From Methylophilaceae bacterium 11 (GTDB lineage Bacteria > Pseudomonadota > Gammaproteobacteria > Burkholderiales > Methylophilaceae): DNA of 64,000 bases. The stretch's first letter is position 1; each line of letters begins with the position of its first letter. Location of the stretch: contig JCKJ01000001.1 in NCBI GenBank assembly GCA_000525025.1, positions 1 through 64,000 of the forward strand. The letters run 5' to 3'. This document shows positions 10,509 to 17,717 of this stretch, piece after piece. The position numbers were made by a program, and so were the translations under genes. The notes under the pieces were generated by a model. The model was not told where the DNA came from, searched no databases, and saw only the letters and a list, made by a program, of their open reading frames with translations.

Positions 10509-11933
10509 ATGAAACCAGCAGAGTTTGTATATACCCCAAGCGAGAAAGTAATGCCAGGGGCATGGCGCGTGTTTGCAATTGCATGCATTGCAGTCTTTAT
10601 GGTGTCACTCGATACCACTATCTTGTATGCAGGGTTTAATAATATTCTGCAAAGTTTCCCAACTTCTACGGCTGCCGACTTATCTTGGGCAATGAATGCT
10701 TATTCGATAGTGTATGCAGCCATGCTAATCCCAGCGGGTGGTATTGCTGATAAGTACGGTAGAAAAAAAGTATTTATGTTGGGAGTCACACTCTTTATTA
10801 CAGCATCACTCGCTTGTGGCGCTTCTCCAAGTGTTTTTTGGCTGATTGTAGCTAGAGTCTTTCAGTCCATTGGTGCTTGTTTACTCTCGCCTGCAGCGTT
10901 AGCCATTGTGCTTGAGGCTTTCCCTAGAGAAAAGCGCATGGTTGTCATGGGTGCATGGGGCGCTGTGGGTGCTCTAGCTGCTGCATTAGGCCCAGGGGTC
11001 GGCTCATTTATCATTGATATCGGTGGCTGGCAGTGGGCATTTTTCATCAACATTCCAATTGGTTTGTTTTGTCTATGGCAAAGCATGTCCACATTGCACG
11101 AGTCAACGCAGCCTAGAGACAAAATGCGCTTAGACTGGGTGGGCATGTTGATATTGATTACAGGTATTGGCGCGATTGCCTTCGGCATCGTCGAATTGAA
11201 TTCAGCGCATTGGTCTACACCAGAACTGACGGGCATCATGTTACTTGGCTTGGCTGTGATTTTAAGCTACATCCCTTGGGCTAACATCAATCCAGAACCA
11301 CTGTTTGACCTTGATCTGTTTAAGAACAAAACCTTTCTGTTTTCCAACCTTGCTGGCATCGTTTTTGGCATTGCGTTTTCCATTATGTTTTTTTCATTCT
11401 TTTTTTGGATGAAAAACATCTGGCACTATAGTCAGTCATTGGCTGGCACTGCCATCATGCCCGGGCCATTGGCAGTCGTGCCAACTGCGATTATCGCAGG
11501 CAAACTTGCTTCGAAAATTGGGCATCGACCATTGCTAATCACAGGCTCACTCACTTATGCTTTAAGTGGTTTGTGGTTTATGTTAGTGCCAGATGCAAGC
11601 CCTGACTATGTGACCGAATGGCTTCCAGGCTTAATACTCAGTGGCATCTCTGTAGGCTTGGTCATGCCGTCGATATCGGCTTCTGCAGTCTTTGGCTTGC
11701 CTGCAAAGGATTATGCCGTTGGCAGTGCAATCAATCATGCTGTACGCCAGATTGGCACAGTGATCGGGGTCGCTATCACAGTGCTTTTACTCGCGCAGGC
11801 TAAGCTGCAGATCACGGATTTTATACCGGTATATTCGATTCATATCGCGTTAGCGCTCATCACAGCCATGCTGTGTATTCCAGTGAATACGCATCCTAGA
11901 CAGTTGTTGCCTGTAATCAGCCAGAAAGGTTAA
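10509..11933 (+). CDS. MFS transporter, DHA2 (EmrB/QacA-like) family
   Basis: The 474-residue integral membrane protein has about 14 hydrophobic segments, as in the 14-helix drug:H+ antiporters. Motifs include LDTTILYAGF in helix 1 and the motif-A loop PAGGIADKYGRKKVF between helices 2 and 3, plus a motif-C-like glycine/proline stretch (GALAAALGPGVGSFI) in helix 5. It is the last gene of the TetR-controlled SDR-hydrolase-exporter cluster, which suggests export of a toxic or aromatic compound. No EmrA-type adaptor is nearby. Confidence 0.93.
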   Translation: MKPAEFVYTPSEKVMPGAWRVFAIACIAVFMVSLDTTILYAGFNNILQSFPTSTAADLSWAMNAYSIVYAAMLIPAGGIADKYGRKKVFMLGVTLFITASLACGASPSVFWLIVARVFQSIGACLLSPAALAIVLEAFPREKRMVVMGAWGAVGALAAALGPGVGSFIIDIGGWQWAFFINIPIGLFCLWQSMSTLHESTQPRDKMRLDWVGMLILITGIGAIAFGIVELNSAHWSTPELTGIMLLGLAVILSYIPWANINPEPLFDLDLFKNKTFLFSNLAGIVFGIAFSIMFFSFFFWMKNIWHYSQSLAGTAIMPGPLAVVPTAIIAGKLASKIGHRPLLITGSLTYALSGLWFMLVPDASPDYVTEWLPGLILSGISVGLVMPSISASAVFGLPAKDYAVGSAINHAVRQIGTVIGVAITVLLLAQAKLQITDFIPVYSIHIALALITAMLCIPVNTHPRQLLPVISQKG

Positions 11934-12025
11934 TTGCATAAAACGAATAGTCGTCATTAGCATTGGGGTTGTAAGTTCACAATCGCGTTAGAATAATACT
12001 TAACTCTTTCTTGAATGCGCTAAAT

Positions 12026-12472
12026 ATGCTTATACCCGAGTTTGAGCAATACTTATTCCGCGCGATTCCAATCACGCGCGCACTCGGCATAAAAATTGAT
12101 GCCATTGACGCTAGCCGTGCATCAATATCCGCGCCCATTGCGCTGAATAAAAACCATCTCGATACGGTCTTTGGTGGAAGTTCATCGATGGTATGCATAG
12201 TGACAGCCTGGTCTCTATTCCAGCATCGTATTATTTCCAATCAACTGAATGGGCAACTAATGATTCGCCAGCAAGAAGTGAATTATTTCAAGCCGATTAC
12301 AGGTGATTTTGTATGTCATGCTCATTTTAATGAGGATGTAAACTGGGACGCATTTTTAATGACATTTAAAAACAAACATAAGGCGGGACTAGGCATTACT
12401 GCGAGCATTTATCAGGACGATAAGCTTGCTGTCGAATTTAAAGGGGTCTTTGTCTTACTTAATGCAGATTGA
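12026..12472 (+). CDS. YiiD-type putative thioesterase
   Basis: The 148-residue protein matches the single hot-dog domain found at the C-terminus of E. coli YiiD (thioesterase domain, putative). Recognisable parts are the ALGIKI start of the fold, APIALNKNHLDTVFGGSSSMV with the hot-dog helix, and VNYFKPITGDFVCHA. The ATG at 12026 is chosen; a TTG at 12011 would add five residues and neither has a good ribosome site. It lies 92 bp after the MFS gene and ends before a bidirectional terminator. Acyl-CoA or acyl-ACP hydrolysis is inferred from the fold only. Confidence 0.8.
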   Translation: MLIPEFEQYLFRAIPITRALGIKIDAIDASRASISAPIALNKNHLDTVFGGSSSMVCIVTAWSLFQHRIISNQLNGQLMIRQQEVNYFKPITGDFVCHAHFNEDVNWDAFLMTFKNKHKAGLGITASIYQDDKLAVEFKGVFVLLNAD

Positions 12473-12518
12473 GAAAAAGTGATAAATGACGATCGAAAAC
12501 AGAATGCAGCAATGCAAT

Positions 12519-12545
12519 AAAAAGCGGACTCAACGTCCGCTTTTT
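12519..12545. terminator. bidirectional rho-independent terminator
   Basis: AAAAAGCGGAC and GTCCGCTTTTT form a GC-rich stem with a five-base loop, flanked by A and T tracts on opposite sides. It lies between the convergent thioesterase (+) and split-barrel flavoprotein (-) genes and can stop transcription from both sides. Confidence 0.9.
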
Positions 12546-12554
12546 ATTTGATGA

Positions 12555-13154
12555 CTACACAACACCATTTTCACGCAGAAACGCAATTTCGTCGATCAAT
12601 GGCTGAATAATGCTATCTACTTCAGCCTTGCTATACCGAGGCGTAATATGCTGCGGGCAGTTCCATTCAACAGCTTCAATATGAATGATAATCCCTCGCT
12701 CTACACGTGCTCGGTAGGTAGGCACTTCTAAACGCGCAATGATCTCTGGCTCTTCTGACTCATGCACGATTCGTACAGTCCCCCACAGTTTTAGGCGACG
12801 ACGATTGGGGTAATCCATGAGAATCAGTGAAACTCTAGGGATAGCATTAAGATTACCCACACTCAGATATTGCTTATTACCACTAAAATCAGCATAGCCA
12901 ATGGTCTCATGATCTAATACGCGTAAAAAGCCTGCTGGACCTCCACGATGTTGCACATAGGGCCAGCCATTTTCCGAGATTGTGGCTTGATAAAAGCTGT
13001 CACGTGCTTCTATGAATTCAGTCTCAAATTCGCCTAACGTATTACGAGGGTCATCAGACAGCTCAAAATGCTGATTCCGTTCACGGCTACCGTAACGACT
13101 TTGTGCCGCTTTCACGCTATCAGTAAAACTAATGGTGGCAAATGCTTTTGACAT
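12555..13154 (-). CDS. pyridoxamine 5'-phosphate oxidase family protein
   Basis: The 199-residue protein has the FMN-binding split-barrel fold. It shows FIEARDSFYQATISENGWPYVQHRGGPAGFLRVLD, then IGYADFSGNKQYLSVGNL and LILMDYPNRRRLKLWGTVRI, a pattern typical of the large subgroup annotated as pyridoxamine 5'-phosphate oxidase family rather than true PdxH. The ATG at 13154 has AAGGAGT upstream; a longer reading frame has no ribosome site. It is downstream of an AhpD-like gene, and both are divergent from a LysR gene, a common arrangement for oxidative or electrophile stress genes. Confidence 0.9.
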   Translation of the reverse strand: MSKAFATISFTDSVKAAQSRYGSRERNQHFELSDDPRNTLGEFETEFIEARDSFYQATISENGWPYVQHRGGPAGFLRVLDHETIGYADFSGNKQYLSVGNLNAIPRVSLILMDYPNRRRLKLWGTVRIVHESEEPEIIARLEVPTYRARVERGIIIHIEAVEWNCPQHITPRYSKAEVDSIIQPLIDEIAFLRENGVV

Positions 13155-13224
13155 GGTGGTACTCCTTTGCAACTGGTCATGACAACGACTCATTAACTAA
13201 ATGCTGCTAGTAACGAAAACGCAA

Positions 13225-13770
13225 TTAAGCAGCTACTTTTAAAGCAACCTTAGGAAAGTCAATCTCCAAACGGCTGGCCTTACCTAATATATTGGTCAGA
13301 ATATTCAGGCCAACATGGGTGATGATTTCAACAATGTCCGCATCCGTAAAGCCGGCTTCTCTGGCTTCTATCAGTTCCGCGGTTGTAATCTCACCCGTAT
13401 GTTCAGCCAAAGATAATGCTAACTTCACAGCAATGGCAGCTTTAGCATCTTGGCTTTTCCCAGCGCGGTTTTCTGTCATTTCATCACCACTCAACCCGGT
13501 TTTTCTGCCGATGGCCGTATGTGCAGATACGCAATACTCGCAAGCGTTTTGCTGTGCTAATGCTAGTGCGATACGCTCACGCGTTTGCGGTTCTAAACTG
13601 CCTTCATTTGCAATGCCATGCAGACCTAAAAAGGCGCGTAAAGCAGCGGGTGAATTGGCAAACACTTTGAGAAAGTTGGGCACCATACCCAGCTGCGATT
13701 GAATGGCATCGAGTAATTCTTTTTGTTCTGTATTTGCAGTTTCATTGGTAATCGTTGTAATGCGGCTCAT
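13225..13770 (-). CDS. carboxymuconolactone decarboxylase/AhpD-like protein
   Basis: The 181-residue protein belongs to the uncharacterised peroxidase-related AhpD-like group. The centre has ACEYCVSAHTAIGRKTGL, with the Cys-X2-Cys and His that form the redox site. A start of the MVPNFLKVFANSPAALRAFLG type is typical. A strong GGAGA ribosome site precedes the ATG. It is the first gene of a two-gene operon with the split-barrel flavoprotein and is probably controlled by the divergent LysR protein. Thiol-dependent peroxide reduction is a family-level guess. Confidence 0.93.
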   Translation of the reverse strand: MSRITTITNETANTEQKELLDAIQSQLGMVPNFLKVFANSPAALRAFLGLHGIANEGSLEPQTRERIALALAQQNACEYCVSAHTAIGRKTGLSGDEMTENRAGKSQDAKAAIAVKLALSLAEHTGEITTAELIEAREAGFTDADIVEIITHVGLNILTNILGKASRLEIDFPKVALKVAA

Positions 13771-13792
13771 GATAGATCTCCTTTAAAGTTAA

Positions 13793-13827
13793 CTGAATTT
13801 ACACCGCTTAATTGATTGATTCAGCGG
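13793..13827. promoter_or_regulatory. inverted repeats in the LysR/AhpD-like intergenic region
   Basis: Two interleaved inverted repeats lie here: CTGAAT (13793-13798) with ATTCAG (13819-13824), and CCGCT (13804-13808) with AGCGG (13823-13827). They sit 22-57 bp upstream of the AhpD-like start and between it and the LysR gene, where a LysR recognition site is expected. The assignment is by position and symmetry. Confidence 0.4.
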
Positions 13828-13908
13828 ATGTATGCATTCTTTCACTTTACATTTACAATAAGAATACTTAAAAAATACAATAAACTATTTCATTTATAGG
13901 AATAATCA

Positions 13909-14808
13909 ATGGACAGATTGAATATGATGGCCATTTTTATTGCGGTGGCAGAGCAAGAGGGGTTTGCTGGAGCAGCAAGGCTTTTAAACATATCACCCCC
14001 AGCAGTCACCCGCGCCGTCGCTGCGTTGGAAGCGCATTTAGGTGTTAAGCTTTTTAACCGTACAACGCGATTCGTCAGATTAACAGAGGCTGGTCAGCGG
14101 TATGCGGAAGATGCCCGACGTATTATTGCCGCCGCCGATGAGGCCGATGAAGCGGCAACAGGCATTAACGCAGAACCCAAAGGCCATTTGGTCGTTACTG
14201 CGCCGGTCTTATTTGGTCGCTCATATGTCATACCTGGTATCTCAGACTATCTGCAAAAGTACAAAAATACTGAGGTTACCGCGCTGTTTCTAGACCGTAT
14301 TGTCAATCTGCTAGAAGAGGGGGTAGATGTTGGTATTCGAATAGGGGAGCTTCCTGATTCCAGCTATAAAGCGTTGCGCGTGGGGCAAGTAAGACGTGTG
14401 TTATGTGCATCGCCTTCCTATCTTGCAGAGCACGGGATTCCATCTACACCAGATGCACTTGTAAAACATCAGCTCATCGTGGCTGGTGCAATTAGCGCTA
14501 CGGTAGACTGGCGGTTTGAAAACGATGGCTCACCAGTCAGCATTCGAATTAAACCACGCCTCAGAGTCACCAGTAATGACGCAGCGATTGAAGCTGCGGT
14601 GTTGGGATTAGGCATAACGCGCCTACTTTCGTATCAAATCGCAACACAATTAGCATCTGGCGAACTCAACATCATCATGCGTGAATTTGAGCCAAAGCCT
14701 ATGCCCATCAACATTATTCATCGTGAAGGACGATATGCCTCTGCAAAAATCCGATCTTTTGTTGACTTGATGTCTACGAGATTAAGAAATGACCTTGCGT
14801 TAAGTTAA
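13909..14808 (+). CDS. LysR family transcriptional regulator
   Basis: The 299-residue protein starts with a winged HTH (about 1-60: MDRLNMMAIFIAVAEQEGF, then LNISPPAVTRAVAALEAHLGVKLFNRTTRFVRLTEAG). A linker helix and a periplasmic-binding-like co-inducer domain (about 90-295) follow. The end, FVDLMSTRLRN, is typical of the CrgA/PecT-like subgroup. A TAGGAA ribosome site precedes the ATG. It is divergent from the AhpD-like/split-barrel operon and is its likely regulator. Confidence 0.94.
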   Translation: MDRLNMMAIFIAVAEQEGFAGAARLLNISPPAVTRAVAALEAHLGVKLFNRTTRFVRLTEAGQRYAEDARRIIAAADEADEAATGINAEPKGHLVVTAPVLFGRSYVIPGISDYLQKYKNTEVTALFLDRIVNLLEEGVDVGIRIGELPDSSYKALRVGQVRRVLCASPSYLAEHGIPSTPDALVKHQLIVAGAISATVDWRFENDGSPVSIRIKPRLRVTSNDAAIEAAVLGLGITRLLSYQIATQLASGELNIIMREFEPKPMPINIIHREGRYASAKIRSFVDLMSTRLRNDLALS

Positions 14809-14903
14809 AGGCTTGTATCGTTTGTCTTTACCAACACTTGGGGTGAATAAGCGTGTGACATTAATAAAACTCAGTTATTTATACGGGTTTTGCTTTACTA
14901 GAT

Positions 14904-14928
14904 TTTGATTGTTGTTACAATAATCAAA
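14904..14928. promoter_or_regulatory. 25-bp palindrome over the -10 region and start codon of the UmuD-like gene
   Basis: Two 12-bp arms (TTTGATTGTTGT and ACAATAATCAAA) surround a single central T with one mismatch per arm pair. The palindrome contains a -10-like TACAAT (14916-14921). Its last base is the A of the UmuD-like ATG. A protein bound here would block the promoter. It does not match the LexA consensus CTGT-N8-ACAG, so another repressor is implied. Confidence 0.65.
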
Positions 14929-15554
14929 TGAAAATAGAAAATGAAAAAAAAGCGGGTGGATTACGAGCTGGTTCCGGACGTAAAGTAGGTACCGGAAAAT
15001 TCCAAGAGCCAACAGAAGTTATCCGCATCCCCACAAGTCAAAAATCTGTGATTACAGACTTTTTAAGTGCCTATACACGCAAGCAACATGATAACGCTTT
15101 CAAAGTGGATTTAGATGCAGTGGGTGATTTCGAATTTCCCACGATGCATCACGTACCTTTGAACATCGCTTTATTCAATTCTAAAGTACCGGCGGGCAAT
15201 CCTTCTCCTGCAGATGACCATGTGGAAAGCCGATTAGATCCCAGTGAGTTCCTGGTTGATAAAGTGGATGCGACTTTCTTTGTAACCATTCAAGGCTATT
15301 CCATGATTGATGCTGGCTTATTGCCTGGTGATAAAGCAGTAGTTGACCGTTCCAAATTAGCTGCCATCGGTGACATTGTACTTGCCATGGTCGATGGTGA
15401 TTACACGATTAAAACACTGGCTAGATCTAAAGATGGTCTACCGTTATTACTGCCTGCCAACAAGTCAGGGGAATACAAACCTATCGAAGTAAAAAAACAT
15501 ATGCAGGTTGAGATATGGGGAGTGGTAACAGGGTCGTTTAGACGTTACAAGTAA
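14928..15554 (+). CDS. umuD: LexA/UmuD-type S24 autoprotease (UmuD-like)
   Basis: The 208-residue protein has a UmuD/LexA-type Ser-Lys protease domain. Ala89-Gly90 in KVPAGNPSPADDHVE is the probable self-cleavage site. Ser125 (QGYSMIDAG) and Lys162 (DYTIKTL) are the catalytic pair. The site-to-Ser (36) and Ser-to-Lys (37) spacings equal those of E. coli UmuD. The extra N-terminal 65 residues begin with a basic Gly-rich segment (GLRAGSGRKVGTGKF). No umuC gene follows. No ribosome site precedes the ATG, and a -10-like box lies only a few bases upstream, so the transcript may be leaderless. Confidence 0.88.
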   Translation: MKIENEKKAGGLRAGSGRKVGTGKFQEPTEVIRIPTSQKSVITDFLSAYTRKQHDNAFKVDLDAVGDFEFPTMHHVPLNIALFNSKVPAGNPSPADDHVESRLDPSEFLVDKVDATFFVTIQGYSMIDAGLLPGDKAVVDRSKLAAIGDIVLAMVDGDYTIKTLARSKDGLPLLLPANKSGEYKPIEVKKHMQVEIWGVVTGSFRRYK

Positions 15555-15598
15555 TTGCTGGGGTGGTTTTTGTTTAAAAAATTGATGTAGAGGTGCTT

Positions 15599-16180
15599 TT
15601 ATTCTCTTGGTGTACTAGCATCAGCAGCGATTAACCCTATACCTAAACCACCTGCGCCCGCTGCTGCACCGCCGCCCATTCCGCCGCCACTATTACCACC
15701 ACCTTTAGCTTCCCCACGTCCGCCACCTTCGTCATCGCCACGCGTAGCACGTGTTAAACGTGCTGGACCGGATGCGGGCATGACTACACTACTTGGGATT
15801 TGTTCTAAACCCAATTGCGTACGTAAATCCGCACGTAGCGATTTAATCAAGGGCTGAAAATCAACATATTCATCATTTTTTAAACTGGTAGCACAAGCAA
15901 CGGCTAACTCCACTTGGGCAATGGTGCCAAATAAGATGATATCCGCTAGTGTTTCTTCTAACTGGGGTGTGTGATCTTGTCTTGCTGGCGTAAATGATCC
16001 AGCTAGAGAGCGATAAGCAGCTACCAACGATTTTAATCGTTCTGACTCTTGTCTATTCTCGCGCTGACGCTTTTGTTGCACGCGTTGCATCACGAACACA
16101 CGTATTGCCAACAGAATGACTGCCACGACTAGCGATGCAATCAGCGTTAATGGAAGTGGCCCAATATCAGTAATTTTCAT
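15599..16180 (-). CDS. membrane-anchored protein with Gly-rich tail
   Basis: This 193-residue protein was not recognised. One transmembrane helix (about 8-31) is followed by a basic RVQQKRQRENRQESERLK coiled stretch, a helical domain (about 45-135), and a Gly-rich C-terminus (about 150-185, GGGRGEAKGGGNSGGGMGGG). It lies 45 bp after the TAXI gene on the same strand and could be in one operon with it. The orientation places the soluble part probably in the cytoplasm by the positive-inside rule. Confidence 0.7.
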   Translation of the reverse strand: MKITDIGPLPLTLIASLVVAVILLAIRVFVMQRVQQKRQRENRQESERLKSLVAAYRSLAGSFTPARQDHTPQLEETLADIILFGTIAQVELAVACATSLKNDEYVDFQPLIKSLRADLRTQLGLEQIPSSVVMPASGPARLTRATRGDDEGGGRGEAKGGGNSGGGMGGGAAAGAGGLGIGLIAADASTPRE

Positions 16181-16225
16181 CGCCCACCTTTTAAATAATG
16201 ATAAAGATGATGCATGCGTTGGTTA

Positions 16226-17581
16226 TCATTCCGTTGCATCAGAAATTTGTTCGGCTAACAATCTAGTACGTACAAAGTTAATATGCCCGCGCAATCCATA
16301 AAACATATCGGCAAACGCTGCAGGTATTTTTATTTTACTTAACTTTGCTTCTAGCTCATCCAGATGACTCATGATTTCTTGACGTTTATTCACATCAAGT
16401 GTTGACCCAAATGCATCTTTCTCTAGCTCAAGCAGCGCTTTATAGAAAGGGTAAATAGAGAGTTGGATTTTCCAACGATAGATACTCGGTGCCAATTTTA
16501 CTGCGGGTATCAATATCAACAATAATGGCACCAAAACGACCAGAATTCTGTTGATAAAACTGGCCATCCAAAATGGAAAGTCTCGATATAGAAAGCTTTT
16601 GCCAGATTTGTAATAGCGGGTCGCGTCTGGGCTGATGCGGTATTCCTGCGTGTTGAGATTAGGGAATTCACCGCTTTTAACAAACAGACTAGCAGAGCCA
16701 TGCACCTCATTTGCCACATCTAGCAATAAATCAGATAGCGCTGGATGCAAGGTATCGCGCGCAATCAGCTCAACACTCGGCGCAATCAAATTTAAATCAT
16801 TGACGGGTATATTTTTGCCGAGATCAATAGACCCTTCAGGCAACACCAATTTATGCAGATATTTAATGCGTCTGGTGTAACCATCTGCCTGATTAAAATT
16901 AAAGATATTGATACCTGGTGTTTTAACCAAGTCTTTAATCAATTGCAGTGATACAGAGTCGCCCATCACAAAGATGGCATCGATCTTGTTCTGCAATAAG
17001 TCATCTACTGGATTAAGGCTTGGCTTTTCTATTAACTGGGTGCGGCCGCCTGGCAATATCCCGTTTTCTTTCAACAAATTTAATGCCAAAGAGCGTGTAC
17101 CACTACCGGGTTCGCCAATATTCAATCGTTCACCGGCAAAATCCGCAATCAAACTTTTACTTTCGCCGCGATAAAAAATCATCATGGGTTGATAGGCAAC
17201 ACTACCCAGCGACATGAGTTTGTCGACTTTCACATTGCCGACAACACCACTTTGTACGAAACCAATATCAACCTTGACGTGCTTGTCAGCCAATTTATTG
17301 AGGTTATCGATAGACCCGTTGGATGGCAGTATGGTGAGTTTTACGCCTTCTCTTGCCAGAATAGCTTTGTATTTCAAAGCATTTTTCTGAAAAATGCTAC
17401 CTTCCTCACCGGATGTAATTGTTAATGTTGTGGGTGCGGCTGAATTGAAAAATAAAAATAATGCCAGAGAAACAATTGCAAAAATCCCCAGCATCCAAGC
17501 CAGAAACAGAATGATGCTACCACCATAGATCGCAGCCAATTTTGCCCATATTTTTTTGAAGTGCGCTTTTAATTCAATCAT
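16226..17581 (-). CDS. TAXI-family binding protein with C-terminal membrane extension
   Basis: The 451-residue protein has an N-terminal membrane helix (about 18-44) and then a TAXI-type (TRAP-associated) substrate-binding domain: TLTITSGEEGSIFQKNA, VDIGFVQSGVVGN, LNIGEPGSGTRSLALNLL. A second hydrophobic helix at about 343-365 is followed by about 85 helical residues on the other side. The classic TRAP membrane subunits (DctQM) are absent nearby. The ATG at 17581 is chosen; a GTG at 17602 is possible and neither has a clear ribosome site. It could signal or feed a remote transporter; the ligand is unknown. Confidence 0.85.
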   Translation of the reverse strand: MIELKAHFKKIWAKLAAIYGGSIILFLAWMLGIFAIVSLALFLFFNSAAPTTLTITSGEEGSIFQKNALKYKAILAREGVKLTILPSNGSIDNLNKLADKHVKVDIGFVQSGVVGNVKVDKLMSLGSVAYQPMMIFYRGESKSLIADFAGERLNIGEPGSGTRSLALNLLKENGILPGGRTQLIEKPSLNPVDDLLQNKIDAIFVMGDSVSLQLIKDLVKTPGINIFNFNQADGYTRRIKYLHKLVLPEGSIDLGKNIPVNDLNLIAPSVELIARDTLHPALSDLLLDVANEVHGSASLFVKSGEFPNLNTQEYRISPDATRYYKSGKSFLYRDFPFWMASFINRILVVLVPLLLILIPAVKLAPSIYRWKIQLSIYPFYKALLELEKDAFGSTLDVNKRQEIMSHLDELEAKLSKIKIPAAFADMFYGLRGHINFVRTRLLAEQISDATE

Positions 17582-17717
17582 AGTTGATAAGACACCATAC
17601 ACAGTGATTGATTACCATCTAGTTTTAATTTAAATAACATGAATAACGAAGTCAGCAAAAAATTCTCCAGAAACATCTAATTAGATGTCTGACAATACAG
17701 ATTAGCAAAGTTTCTGA

